64,000 nt of DNA from Bin55 sp965205965 (GCA_965205965.1 CBDBHT010000008.1:62001-126000); one strand, 5' to 3'; positions 47,978 through 57,400 are shown, counted from the first letter of the stretch. The notes: a model not told the origin generated them from the letters alone. Made by a program: numbers and translations.

Positions 47978-48054
47978 ACCTCTATTTATTCGAAGCAAAT
48001 AGTCCTTGAAATCATGCACTTATTATCGAATATGATTCGTCAATACAGCAATAA
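47978..48054. repeat. 103-bp miniature element, copy 2 (degenerate)
   Basis: Starts with ACCTCTATTTATTCGAAGCA and ends with TATGATTCGTCAATACAGCA plus ATAA, as in the copy at 34153-34255, but the central hairpin is disrupted and the right terminal repeat is missing. Confidence 0.6.
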
Positions 48055-48372
48055 TTTGTCATGAGTCAGTTGCGCGATTTTATTGGCGTTGCGGAACGCG
48101 ACCAAAGCTGCACTTGGTTTTACGTAACGCTTGATCCGGTTTTGATGAAGGCCGCCAAAAGCGAAATCGCCAATTGCGGGAAAGACAAAATTGAAGATCG
48201 CAGTTGTCCTCGCCATCAATTATGGTCGATTAAAGATGATTTTGACCGCGGCCTTCCTGAATTGCCGAATGCCGGATATGGTTGATCCGTACACCGGCAA
48301 AACGACGAGGCAACTTTCGCTGTATTACTTAATCAAATAATTCGTGCGGCAAATCGAACTGGACTTCTGTAT

Positions 48373-48750
48373 TCAGCCATAAGGGAACGAAGTTCTCGAT
48401 TCAGCTTGTTCATCCCTTTCCGGATCACTAAAAATCCAACCAACGGGAAACATAGCAGTCCCATCGTTTGTTTCGACATAATCAAGCGAATATTGATTAA
48501 GCCACAGAACGGGCATTTTGTGTGAAACACCACAAAGGTGCCATGTACGTGCGATTTCATAGCGAGTCAGCCCGCAGCACCATTTCAGATCAATGCAGTT
48601 CGCTCCCGTAAATTGTTCAAACGGATCCCAGAGACAAGCTAGTTCGTCGTTGTCATATTGCGCTTTCGTCATTAAGCACCGGAACTCGCGGGGGTCTCTG
48701 TTGATGAGACTTCCCGCAGCGTAACGATGGATAACGACACTGACGCGCAA
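48373..48750 (-). CDS. Hypothetical protein
   Basis: A frame of 125 codons without a family I recognise. It contains several Trp and Cys residues (KWCCGLTRYEIARTWHLCG, GWIFSDPERDEQ), an unusual composition for a random frame. No ribosome binding site is obvious and no partner gene adjoins it. It could equally be a fragment. Confidence 0.3.
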   Translation of the reverse strand: MRVSVVIHRYAAGSLINRDPREFRCLMTKAQYDNDELACLWDPFEQFTGANCIDLKWCCGLTRYEIARTWHLCGVSHKMPVLWLNQYSLDYVETNDGTAMFPVGWIFSDPERDEQAESRTSFPYG

Positions 48751-49029
48751 CTCGATAGCAACCCATCAACAGAAAAACCGTCATGGCTCGGTAGCCTGTT
48801 CTCTGGAGGTCAAGCCGTGAATAAGACTACTGTGCTTGTGGCTCTGATTATAGGTACTGCGTCTGTTGCTAGAGCATTTTCGTGTGGTCGTCGCACAATA
48901 GATGCGATTTCTGTGGAAGTGGAATCAGGAATTCATGGCATGATTTACAAAATGGATAAAAAGTCAGGGGTACCATGGGCTCTTGCCGGGGCACAATCTT
49001 ATCGTCACGAAGATGAGACCACGAAATGA
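48727..49029 (+). CDS. Hypothetical small protein with one hydrophobic segment
   Basis: A frame of 100 codons from ATG 48727: a polar N-terminus (MDNDTDAQLDSNPSTEKPSW), then a hydrophobic segment (about residues 35-52) and a polar tail. A small inner-membrane protein is possible. It overlaps the divergent frame at 48373-48750 by 24 bp. No homologue comes to mind. Confidence 0.25.
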   Translation: MDNDTDAQLDSNPSTEKPSWLGSLFSGGQAVNKTTVLVALIIGTASVARAFSCGRRTIDAISVEVESGIHGMIYKMDKKSGVPWALAGAQSYRHEDETTK

Positions 49030-49262
49030 AGCTAAAACGTCATCCCGCGAGCTCAAGTCGCTGGACGGGGTTATGAAGGCACTGCTTCAGCCCAAGGAGC
49101 AGGACAATCCCCACCCACCTACCAAAGCCGACCTTGAGCGGAAGTTCCGCATGATGCGACGTCGGGGCAAGCCGGTCATTGAGGAAGTCTGACATCTATG
49201 CCTGTCAACTTTCATTGGTAATTTCCCTATTAAGTGTTAATGGTTCCTAAAAAGTGGGCTCT

Positions 49263-49291
49263 TTGCATCGTTGCGTGCACATGTGTAGAAT
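49263..49291 (+). promoter_or_regulatory. Sigma-70 type promoter for rpsU
   Basis: TTGCAT at 49263-49268 and TAGAAT at 49286-49291 are separated by exactly 17 bp and lie about 27 bp before the rpsU start, with GTGGAG as ribosome binding site just ahead of ATG 49318. Confidence 0.65.
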
Positions 49292-49317
49292 CGCCCCTAC
49301 AATTTGTGGAGTAATCT

Positions 49318-49533
49318 ATGCCATCGGTGCGAATCCGAGAAAATGAGCCTTTTGACATTGCGTTAAGACGATTCAAGCGCTCGTGCGAAAAAGCAGGAAT
49401 CCTTGCTGAAGTCCGCCGTCGAGATCATTACGAAAAACCGACGACAATTCGAAAACGTAAGAAAGCCGCAGCGATTAAACGACACGTCAAGAAGGTGCAA
49501 CGCGAACTAAGACGGTTCGAAAGAACATACTAA
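49318..49533 (+). CDS. rpsU: 30S ribosomal protein bS21
   Basis: 71 residues, the full length of bS21: a short N-terminal strand (PSVRIRENEPFDIALRRFKR), then a very basic helical tail (RKRKKAAAIKRHVKKVQREL). It aids base-pairing of mRNA with the 16S anti-Shine-Dalgarno region. It is the first gene of the macromolecular synthesis cluster rpsU-dnaG-rpoD, which is conserved here, although the divergent tsaD neighbour has been pushed 8.6 kb away. Confidence 0.95.
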   Translation: MPSVRIRENEPFDIALRRFKRSCEKAGILAEVRRRDHYEKPTTIRKRKKAAAIKRHVKKVQRELRRFERTY

Positions 49534-49746
49534 TCTGTCAGTGTTTCATTGACTTTCTAATAGGCTGGAACGCATAGCCGGTATCAGTTAAACGGTATTA
49601 AAACGTCGCAACGTAACTCCAGTATAACGGGGCGTTAATTGCATAGCGGCGTCCACGAAAGCTGAATTACGCATACAGTTGCAATGAACTCCGTTTCTGT
49701 GATGGATAGAATCACGTTATAGAAGAAACAGACTGGAAATTCCAAA

Positions 49747-51504
49747 GTGCGCGGTTCCATACCTGAGGAGTTCATTAACGAATTACGAGAACGCGCTGAC
49801 ATCGTGGACATCGTCGGTGCTTTCGTGAAATTGAAAAAAACGGGACAGAACTATAAGGGTCTTTGTCCCTTTCATCATGAAAAAACCCCGTCATTTACGA
49901 TCTTCGCTGACGAAAATCGCTACAAATGTTTTGGTTGTGGTGAATCTGGGAACGTTTTCAATTTTGTAATGAATCAAGAAAACCTCACCTTTCCTGAGGC
50001 AGTCGAGCGAATCGCGGGCCACGTTGGTCTGACTGTTCCTTGGATTGGTGTTCGACCACCAAACCAAGAACACGAAAAACTCTACGTATTGCTGAGTAAG
50101 GCACAAGAGTTCTTCTCTCGTAATCTACTTGACGGACAAGGCTCGGAAGCCGCACGGGAATACATTAATGCTCGCAACATTGATCAGAAGACCAAAGAAC
50201 GTTTCGGAATTGGCTTTGCGTCGAACTCTTGGAACGCACTCAAGAATGTACTAAAAGATGAGGATGAGCAACGGCTGATCGAAGCTGGACTCCTTGCAAG
50301 CAACGATCAAGGTCACTTTTATGATCGTTTTCGCAATCGAATCACTTTCCCGATACGTAATCGTCGAGGACGTATCGTCGGCTTTGGCGGCCGTGTGATT
50401 AATCCTGAGGATCAACCGAAATACCTCAACTCACCAGAAACACCGGTCTACAACAAAGGAAAAGAACTTTACGGACTCTATGAAGCGCGGCAGGCACTAA
50501 ATCGGATTGACCGACTGCTGGTAGTTGAAGGTTATATGGATGTTATATCGCTTGCTCAGTTTGGCATCACTTATGTGGTTGCGGCGTTGGGAACTGCTAC
50601 AAACCGATACCAGTTTGACACGATGTTCAAAGTAACAAATCAGATCGTGTGTTGTTTTGATGGTGACAGGGCAGGGCGAAATGCAGCTTGGCGAGCTCTT
50701 GAAAATGCCCTACCTGTGCTCACGGGGGTTCATCGCCTACGGTTCATGTTTCTGCCGGAAGGACATGATCCCGATACGTATGTGCGCGAAATCGGGAAAG
50801 AACCTTTCGAATCCCAAATGGAAGATGCAGTTATTGCGAGCAAATTCTTATTTGACGAGTTAAATCGAGAATTAAATATGGACGTTGTTGACGATCGTTC
50901 TAAGCTTGTACGAGACGCTCAGCCTTTGATCGAACGAATCAATGATTCCGTCCATCGGTCCGGGATGTACGGCCAGCTTGCGGAGTTGGCGCGGCTTCCC
51001 TTGGACGAAGTTGAACCAAGGGATCGCGTCCGTGAAAGATTGGTTAATGAAATTCATCCGCCCAGCTATGGCTATAGCGACGAATTCGAGAAAGAATTGC
51101 CCTCGCCACGAATCAAACTTACACCTCGTCAGCACTCGATCATGCGGATTCTCGTTCACGTGCCTACCACTATTCGTGCCGTGAGTCAGACGGCGTTTCA
51201 GAGCCTCAAGGAGGAATTTCCCAGCGACTTGATCTCCATAATGCTTAATTTACTTAATGGGGAACGCGACATAAGTAATACGCGTAGACTTTTGGTTAGG
51301 TGTATCAACGAACCCTTCCAGGAAGAAGTGGAATCGATTGCGCAAGATGCAGCACCAGTACTGGATGAAGCGGCTTTGAGTGATGAACTAATAGAAAAAA
51401 TTGAACTTTACTTGACGTCTCTGCGAAACGAGCGACTTGGTCGTGAGATTGCTAATAACCCAGCAATATTCCGTCGACATTATGGTACCCAAGAACTTAA
51501 CTGA
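49747..51504 (+). CDS. dnaG: DNA primase
   Basis: Primase of 585 residues starting at GTG 49747. The zinc-binding domain (CPFHHEKTPSF and KCFGCGESG), RNA polymerase domain, and TOPRIM motif (VVEGYMDVISLAQFGITYVVAALGTA, then CFDGDRAGRNAAWRAL) are all present, with the C-terminal helicase-binding region from about 440. It makes RNA primers at the replication fork with DnaB. It lies 213 bp after rpsU. Confidence 0.95.
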   Translation: MRGSIPEEFINELRERADIVDIVGAFVKLKKTGQNYKGLCPFHHEKTPSFTIFADENRYKCFGCGESGNVFNFVMNQENLTFPEAVERIAGHVGLTVPWIGVRPPNQEHEKLYVLLSKAQEFFSRNLLDGQGSEAAREYINARNIDQKTKERFGIGFASNSWNALKNVLKDEDEQRLIEAGLLASNDQGHFYDRFRNRITFPIRNRRGRIVGFGGRVINPEDQPKYLNSPETPVYNKGKELYGLYEARQALNRIDRLLVVEGYMDVISLAQFGITYVVAALGTATNRYQFDTMFKVTNQIVCCFDGDRAGRNAAWRALENALPVLTGVHRLRFMFLPEGHDPDTYVREIGKEPFESQMEDAVIASKFLFDELNRELNMDVVDDRSKLVRDAQPLIERINDSVHRSGMYGQLAELARLPLDEVEPRDRVRERLVNEIHPPSYGYSDEFEKELPSPRIKLTPRQHSIMRILVHVPTTIRAVSQTAFQSLKEEFPSDLISIMLNLLNGERDISNTRRLLVRCINEPFQEEVESIAQDAAPVLDEAALSDELIEKIELYLTSLRNERLGREIANNPAIFRRHYGTQELN

Positions 51505-51620
51505 AGTCGTTTAGGTCAAATTACTTGGTAGCTAATTTCTGCTCCGTTGTGTTTTTTCAAGGGCCAATGGTTCTAAGTAACTAAGTAATAGAAAAGACTT
51601 AAGAACCGCTGGTATGAGAC

Positions 51621-53372
51621 ATGCGGGCTGAGTGCTTGCAATATTTGTGGATGGTTCAAGCTATGAAGACTTCGTTAACATCGGGATCGCGAACAAGCGA
51701 ATTTATGAATGAAGATGGTTCCGGGCTGTTTTTTAACCCGAACGAAGCCATTATGGACGCTGATGTCGACTTGGTTGATGAGACGGATGAGGAACTGAGC
51801 CCCGAAGAATCTGCTACGTCTTCAGATAGGGAAAACGATGGCAGTAGCGCGTTCACTGAACCGTTGCGGATGTATATGCGAGATGTGGGCAACTTCAGCC
51901 TGCTCACGCGTGAGGGCGAAATAAACATCGCGAAACGTATTGGCCGGGGTATGCAGAATGTTCTTGCAGCGACGTATATGTATCCTGGTACGGTTGAATG
52001 CTTTTTCCGCGAATTTAAGAAGCTCGCAAAAGAGGGTCGTTGTGAAAAACTGATTGTCGGATATCTAGGCCCTGAGGATCGGGATTTTGCGGTGCCATCG
52101 CCCGATAAAGAAGAAGATATTTGGAAGGGCGACCATGAGAGAATGCTGGCGGAGCGAGCATTCATCAAACGGCAAATTACTGCACTCAAACATGCTCCGA
52201 CGGTTGCTAGAGAAACGATTGAGGGATTGTCGTCCCGCGAGTCGGGTATCTCTCGAGCCCAGCTCAAAAAAATTGCGGATGCACTTTCAGTATTCAAACT
52301 CGCGCGAAAGTACTACAGCAACATCACGGCAATACCAAGAGATGCAATACTTCGTATACGGTCTCAAGAAGCAGTAATCCAACGTTTGTGTAGCGAAGCG
52401 GGCGTACCGGCTGAGAAAATCAAACAAGATTTTTACTATAGCGAGGACTCTTCCACATGGATTTCGCATCATATCCAAGCAAGACATGCCTATAGTTATC
52501 GCTTGTCACATGCCAAAGCCCAAATCGTGCGCGCACAACAAAAAATCGCATCAATACTAGCTGAGAGTGGTCTTTCTCTTAGTGAGATTCATGACATAGA
52601 ACGCCAGATGTCCGAAGGTGAGACGAACATGCATCAAGCTGAGTGCGATCTTACCAGAGCCAACTTGAGGCTCGTCGTGTCAATCGCTCGGAAATACATT
52701 GGTCGGGGGGTTCCATTTTTGGATTTAATTCAGGAAGGGAATATGGGTTTAATGCGAAGCGTGGGAAGATTCGATTACCGACGCGGTTTCAAATTCTCGA
52801 CGTACGCGACATGGTGGATAAGACAAGCTATAACGCGGTGCATTGCTGACGGTGCGCGAACCGTGCGCGTACCGATGCATGTGCATGAATTCATTAACCA
52901 GTTGTATTTTGTCAAACGACAGCTATTTCAAGAGCTTGGGCGAGAACCTACTTTGGATGAGCTGAGTAAATGTATGAACATCCCCAAAGAGAAGATACGA
53001 GTCGTGCAGAATATTGAACGCAAGCCTATCTCTCTTGAAGCACCACTGAAAGATCAGGATGATTACACGGTGGGGGATAGCATGCTAGATGGGAATTTGG
53101 CTGTGCCTATAGATAGTGCTTTATATGATGGACTGAAAGAAGCAGTGAACTCTCTTCTTGAAAAACTTACCGTTCGTGAGGCTGTAGTTTTACGGTTGCA
53201 TTTCGGTATCGGTACAAATTCCGATCATACGCTTGATGATATTGGAAACCGATTTAACGTCTCACGGGAACGAATTCGCCAGATTGAGTCGAAGGCGTTA
53301 CGTAAATTGCGCAACCCCATGTATTCCGAACGGCTGAAAGATTATCTTGTAGACCTTGACGGTTCTCAGTAG
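51621..53372 (+). CDS. Divergent RpoD-like sigma factor without region 1.1
   Basis: Protein of up to 583 residues. An acidic, low-complexity N-terminus of about 75 residues replaces region 1.1. Region 1.2 follows (EPLRMYMRDVGNFSLLTREGE), then the long non-conserved insert found in RpoD, region 2 (DLTRANLRLVVSIARKY, DLIQEGNMGLMRSVGRFDYR, FKFSTYATWWIRQAITRCIA), region 3 and region 4 (TLDDIGNRFNVSRERIRQIE). The residues that read -10 and -35 elements (WWIRQAITR; RERIRQ) match RpoD. It differs at SIADQARTIRVPVHMIE, here CIADGARTVRVPMHVHE. Size and insert make it an RpoD paralogue rather than RpoS or RpoH. The start is uncertain among ATG 51621, 51654, 51663 and 51705. The true rpoD follows 435 bp downstream. 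Confidence 0.88.
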   Translation: MRAECLQYLWMVQAMKTSLTSGSRTSEFMNEDGSGLFFNPNEAIMDADVDLVDETDEELSPEESATSSDRENDGSSAFTEPLRMYMRDVGNFSLLTREGEINIAKRIGRGMQNVLAATYMYPGTVECFFREFKKLAKEGRCEKLIVGYLGPEDRDFAVPSPDKEEDIWKGDHERMLAERAFIKRQITALKHAPTVARETIEGLSSRESGISRAQLKKIADALSVFKLARKYYSNITAIPRDAILRIRSQEAVIQRLCSEAGVPAEKIKQDFYYSEDSSTWISHHIQARHAYSYRLSHAKAQIVRAQQKIASILAESGLSLSEIHDIERQMSEGETNMHQAECDLTRANLRLVVSIARKYIGRGVPFLDLIQEGNMGLMRSVGRFDYRRGFKFSTYATWWIRQAITRCIADGARTVRVPMHVHEFINQLYFVKRQLFQELGREPTLDELSKCMNIPKEKIRVVQNIERKPISLEAPLKDQDDYTVGDSMLDGNLAVPIDSALYDGLKEAVNSLLEKLTVREAVVLRLHFGIGTNSDHTLDDIGNRFNVSRERIRQIESKALRKLRNPMYSERLKDYLVDLDGSQ

Positions 53373-53806
53373 TACGACACGGTATTGGTGTAAAATACAC
53401 TGTGTGGGGTGGGTAGTCTGGTATTTCAAATACTGGTAGACTTGTTTGGGGCATTTTTGTGCCGTAGGAGGCATTTACACCTAGATTACCTAGATTGCGA
53501 CGATCAGTTGATAACGTTGGTATTATTGTAAGATTCACAGCAATCCTATAGTTCTGTAATGAAAGAAATACAATCAAGTTGTGTTGTTGGTTGGGTACAA
53601 GCGACTTCTAAGTATTAAGGGCTACAATAGTCAACTATTGGCAACTATTCATTCTCGTAACATCACTAAATACATTAAACACACGACTGCTGATATAGAC
53701 AGAATAGGCAGAGCGGTTCGTCTGTTTTTGTTGCGGGGAGTGTAAGAATAGGACGGATCTTCAGTTTGTAGGACCATCATTTTACACGTCTATCTATTGA
53801 GGGAAC
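53373..53806. other. Intergenic region between the two sigma factor genes
   Basis: A 434-bp AT-rich gap with no gene. It presumably carries a separate promoter for the downstream rpoD, which is preceded by GAGGGA just before ATG 53807; no confident -35/-10 pair was picked. Confidence 0.4.
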
Positions 53807-55618
53807 ATGTCTACGCAATCTTCACAGAAGTTACGGCTACAAGAGCTATTCTTGAAAGGACGCGAGCAGGGATTTCTGACCTTCGCTGAAGTCAACGATT
53901 ACCTGCCGGACGACATTACCGAAACACATCAGATTGAAGAGCTATACGGCATGATTGCTGGTATGGGAATCATTGTCTCTGAAGTTGCACCAGACGCGAA
54001 CGATCTTTTGCATGTCAGCAATCCTGCGGTGGACGAACTTGCCCCAGAAGAAGCAGCGGCAGTACTCGCAGCGGTGGAATCAGCGAATGTGCGAACGACT
54101 GACCCACTCCGGATGTATATGCGCGAAATGGGGACCGTCGAGCTGCTAACCCGCGAAGGTGAGATTGAGATTGCCCAACGTATTGAACGAGGAATGCGGG
54201 ATGTGCTAGTGGCGGTAGCTAGGTTTCCTGGTACCGTCAATTACTTGTTAGGTGAATACAAGACGGCGACTACCGAAAAGCTGCTTGGAGATTTGATAAT
54301 CGGGTTCTTAGATCCGACCGATGTTGTTAAACCGGTATCTCAGATTGGCCCAATCAAGAATGATGAGCCAAAGGTTGTTGATGAGAATAAAGGCCCCGAC
54401 GTGGAACGGACTAAAAAACGCATCACGGCCCTCAGGCGCGCCTACAACAAATACATGCGAACTCTCGAAGAAGAGAAGGGTCATCGTTCAAAGACTGCAC
54501 AGTCGGAACAGGAGAAGGTCGGACGGGCATTTTCAATCTTTAAGTTAGCTCCTCAACAGTATGAGTACCTTACATCTCTACCTCGAAGGGCGATGGCTGA
54601 GATTACAAAGCTTTCGTCGGGAATGAGACAACATTGTGAGTGGGCAGGCATGCCTTCGAACAAGTTCCAGATGGAATTTCGAAGGAACGCCACATCGATT
54701 GCATGGGTGAACCGTCATATCAAGGGAGAGTACGCTTATAGCAGAAAGCTTGATAAAGCAAAGATCGAAATTCAGCGAGCCCAGAGAAAAATCAAAGCCG
54801 TTCAGAAAAGATGCGGCCTGACAATTGCTGAAATTCGTGAAATCGCACACGAGATGTCCAAAGGCGAAGCGGATATGCGCCGAGCTAAGAAGGACATGAC
54901 TGAGGCGAATCTTCGACTCGTAATCTCAATAGCTAAGAAATACACTAATCGAGGACTGCAATTTCCCGAGCTGATTCAAGAAGGCAACATTGGTCTGATG
55001 AAAGCGGTGGATAAATTCGAATACCGGAGGGGCTTTAAATTTTCGACGTATGCAACATGGTGGATTCGTCAGGCTATTACGCGCTCCATTGCCGACCAAG
55101 CTCGGACGATTCGCGTTCCAGTTCATATGATTGAAATGATCAATCGATTACATCGCGTAAACAGTCAGATGCTTCAGGAGCTAGGTCGCGATCCTACTCC
55201 CGCGGAATTGGCTAAGCGGATGGCAATTTCCGAAGATAAGGTTCGTCATGTACAGAAAGTTGCGCGCGAACCGGTCTCGATAGAAGCACCAGTGGGTGAG
55301 GATGAAGAGTCTACGATGGGCGACTTCATTGCTGACAACAATGCCACTTCTCCATTGCAGCAGGTTATAGACGACGGTCTTCATGAAACGATCAGTAATA
55401 TTCTTGGGGAATTGTCTGCTCGAGAATCGAAAGTGATTCGCATGCGTTTTGGGATTGGTATGCCGTCTGACCATACGTTGGAGGAAGTCGGCAAACAGTT
55501 CGATGTGACACGAGAGCGTATTCGGCAAATCGAAGCGAAAGCATTGCGCAAATTACGCCACCCGAGTCGTTCGGAACAGCTGAAACCTCATCTTATTGAG
55601 GATATCGAATCTCGTTAA
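53807..55618 (+). CDS. rpoD: Primary sigma factor RpoD (sigma-70)
   Basis: Protein of 603 residues with every canonical part: region 1.1 (LRLQELFLKGREQGFLTFAEVNDYLP), region 1.2 (TDPLRMYMREMGTVELLTREGE), the non-conserved insert (about 140-350), region 2 (NLRLVISIAKKYTNRGLQF, KFSTYATWWIRQAITRSIADQ), region 3 and region 4 (TLEEVGKQFDVTRERIRQIE, ALRKLRHPSRSEQLK). It directs RNA polymerase to housekeeping promoters. Its position after rpsU-dnaG is the usual one, apart from the extra sigma gene between. Confidence 0.96.
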   Translation: MSTQSSQKLRLQELFLKGREQGFLTFAEVNDYLPDDITETHQIEELYGMIAGMGIIVSEVAPDANDLLHVSNPAVDELAPEEAAAVLAAVESANVRTTDPLRMYMREMGTVELLTREGEIEIAQRIERGMRDVLVAVARFPGTVNYLLGEYKTATTEKLLGDLIIGFLDPTDVVKPVSQIGPIKNDEPKVVDENKGPDVERTKKRITALRRAYNKYMRTLEEEKGHRSKTAQSEQEKVGRAFSIFKLAPQQYEYLTSLPRRAMAEITKLSSGMRQHCEWAGMPSNKFQMEFRRNATSIAWVNRHIKGEYAYSRKLDKAKIEIQRAQRKIKAVQKRCGLTIAEIREIAHEMSKGEADMRRAKKDMTEANLRLVISIAKKYTNRGLQFPELIQEGNIGLMKAVDKFEYRRGFKFSTYATWWIRQAITRSIADQARTIRVPVHMIEMINRLHRVNSQMLQELGRDPTPAELAKRMAISEDKVRHVQKVAREPVSIEAPVGEDEESTMGDFIADNNATSPLQQVIDDGLHETISNILGELSARESKVIRMRFGIGMPSDHTLEEVGKQFDVTRERIRQIEAKALRKLRHPSRSEQLKPHLIEDIESR

Positions 55619-55849
55619 GGAAAGACTGGACAAGTTGATTCTGATATACGTTGGATCGGCTAACCTTGTAGAACTAGGGTGCGGCATGAGAAAGTGGTGG
55701 ATGCGGTACGGGGTTTCCTGGAGCATGAGCGGCTGAGCGGACGGTCCTTTGGGAATGGCTTGAGAGTCAGATCGTGCCATTCTGCTTAAATGGTGGGATG
55801 TTGTGCGTTTACTGCGTTAGTTGTTTTATAGCCTCAGCGAATTCTGAGA
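55619..55849. other. Spacer after rpoD
   Basis: No gene or convincing terminator seen. Confidence 0.35.
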
Positions 55850-55977
55850 TGGAAGATCGGCTCTACAAAGTGGGATTGATCTGGCGGTTCGTGGGGATGA
55901 GTCTAGCGGGTCCGGCCGTCAAAGAGACGACGATTCTGAACTTCCACCGTCTGCTGGAGAAGCCCGATCTCGGGTAG
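55850..55977 (+). pseudogene. N-terminal fragment of an IS5-family transposase
   Basis: Reads EDRLYKVGLIWRFVGMSLAG followed by VKETTILNFHRLLEKPDLG and a stop. The motif DETTILNFRHLLE is the hallmark of IS5-family N-termini. The rest of the gene is not recognisable downstream, although the GC-rich patch to about 56215 may be its debris. Confidence 0.65.
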
Positions 55978-56335
55978 ATGCGAAGTCGGTTTGGACACGC
56001 AGCAAGACGACAGCGTCGGTCGTACGACGGATGTTTCGCAGGTACACCGGTTTGTTTGCTACATGATGACGAGCTATCAGCGTGAGACGATGCGACCGGA
56101 CCGGGAGGGGGTCGGGTACGGATGGCCTCCGCAACAGAGGTGTGAAGTATCGGTGATTCGGATACGCGAAGACTCGTTGTCGAGGAGCAGCGAAGGTGAA
56201 ATAAGGTAAAAACCGAACCATATTGGCTGGCCTTCCGAAACGGCAGTATACACGCCAGATAGATTCGAGATCTTGGTCGGCAGCTCCGATGACTCCTCAA
56301 AGGCCTGTACGGATCGTATTTTAGTTGACCAGTAT

Positions 56336-56696
56336 TGGTGGGCCCACCAGGATTCGAACCTGGGACCAATGGATTCACGACCCACATTTGTTGTGGGTAT
56401 CCAAGCGTTTCCGCCCGGCGTGGACTATCTCACCACCCTGCAAAGATCATTGACATCACAGGGCGCGGGACGCTCTAGCCTGTCATTAAGGGTACTTTGA
56501 CGGCCTTGTAAAGCCGTACAACCCTCAGGTAGTCTCTGCACCTTCTAGTAGTGCACCACTAGCTTGGCTCAGGATTGCCATAACAACCTCTTCGTCGCGT
56601 TAGGGTTCCCTGAATTCATCCCGTTCATCTTCCGACTCTCGTCGAAAGTGCACCTTTTGATGAGTCCACTGCTCTAACCAGCTGAGCTATAGGCCC
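56336..56696 (-). tRNA. tRNA-Ile(CAU) interrupted by a group I intron
   Basis: The 5' exon is 56696-56660 (37 nt): acceptor GGGCCTA, D arm GCTC..GAGC, anticodon stem GTGGA, loop CT and anticodon CAT at its very end. The 3' exon is 56375-56336 (40 nt): AA, TCCAT closing the anticodon stem, TGGTC, the T arm CCAGG-TTCGAAT-CCTGG, acceptor TGGGCCC, A and encoded CCA. Joined they form a perfect 77-nt cloverleaf. The sequence resembles minor tRNA-Ile(CAU), whose C34 is changed to lysidine, more than elongator or initiator tRNA-Met; that identity is an inference. The 284 nt between exons are a group I intron inserted after position 36. No other tRNA gene was seen in the window. Confidence 0.93.
56376..56659 (-). 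ncRNA. Group I self-splicing intron (284 nt) in tRNA-Ile(CAU)
   Basis: Conserved core strings are present in order on the minus strand: GCAATCCTGAGCCAAG (56578-56563; P4/J4-5/P5), GAAGGTGCAGAGACT (56545-56531; P5', P6 entry and P7 5' strand) and AGATAGTCC (56430-56422; P7 3' strand). The 5' exon ends in U and the intron ends in G, as group I splicing requires. An internal guide candidate GAGAGTC near the 5' end of the intron pairs with exon GACTCAT, leaving the U-G wobble at the splice site. A terminal hairpin ACCCACA/TGTGGGT lies before the final CGTG. There is no room for a homing endonuclease gene. Core and location match the small tRNA introns of the Azoarcus tRNA-Ile type. Confidence 0.9.
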
Positions 56697-57400
56697 AATA
56701 TAACAATGATACGTGAACACGCTTCATTAGTGTGGATATAATATTTCACGACGAGCGTGATTGCCTGTAGACATTTCGCATGCATGTCTAATCCCCAAAA
56801 GATAATCGGCTCTCATCTTCCAGTAAGTTAAGGAATACATCTACGAATACGAAAACTCATCTGATCGATTAGATGGATGGGAAGATTCATGAATCATGAG
56901 GTTCCACTACTACTTCGTTGAACGAAAATTTCTTCGGGAAACATTCTAGTTTAATCATTCGTACTTTCGCAAATTGCCGTCGCTGAACATGGAATTCCGA
57001 GCCATGGCGTATTTTTCTAGTCAGACTGAGCTGATGGTCATGTGATCTTCTCTGGAGAATCGACATACATGAAGTAGTTTGTTCAATGTTTAGCAACGGT
57101 CGCAATCATAATTGCTATAAGACGCACTACAAGAGATTTTGATTCCGTATCCTCACGCATTGTAGGTGGCACTTTTCAACTCTCCAACTCACTTTCGCCC
57201 CGTTGTTACTATCAATTGCCGCCGCTCGTGGTTGACGAATTCTTTACGTAAATAGTGTCTGTGCGAAACCCCTGACGATTCAACCAAAGCACTGATGATT
57301 GCGGCATGGGAGGGTATTTTGAGCTAAAAAATGCTGCGGGTGAAGATTGCCGTTGGAGGCGTTGAAATGGGCTTTGGGGGGGCGTATCGTTCGTCGGGAA
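56697..57400. other. Gap upstream of the tRNA gene
   Basis: About 700 bp without a supported gene; it must carry the tRNA promoter. One minus-strand frame (56887-57105) lacks motifs. Confidence 0.4.

Larger units (their letters stand above)
48061..49200. other. Right end of the accessory island; unassigned small open frames
   Basis: Several open frames fall here, none recognised: plus 48061-48285 (75 codons, starts at an ATG), minus 48373-48750 (125 codons), plus 48727-49029 (100 codons, with a hydrophobic segment TTVLVALIIGTASVARAF), and plus 48983-49192 (69 codons, Lys/Arg-rich). The second and third overlap at their 5' ends, so not both need be real. Placement suggests remnants of the same foreign DNA as the pilin and fic genes. 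Confidence 0.35.
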
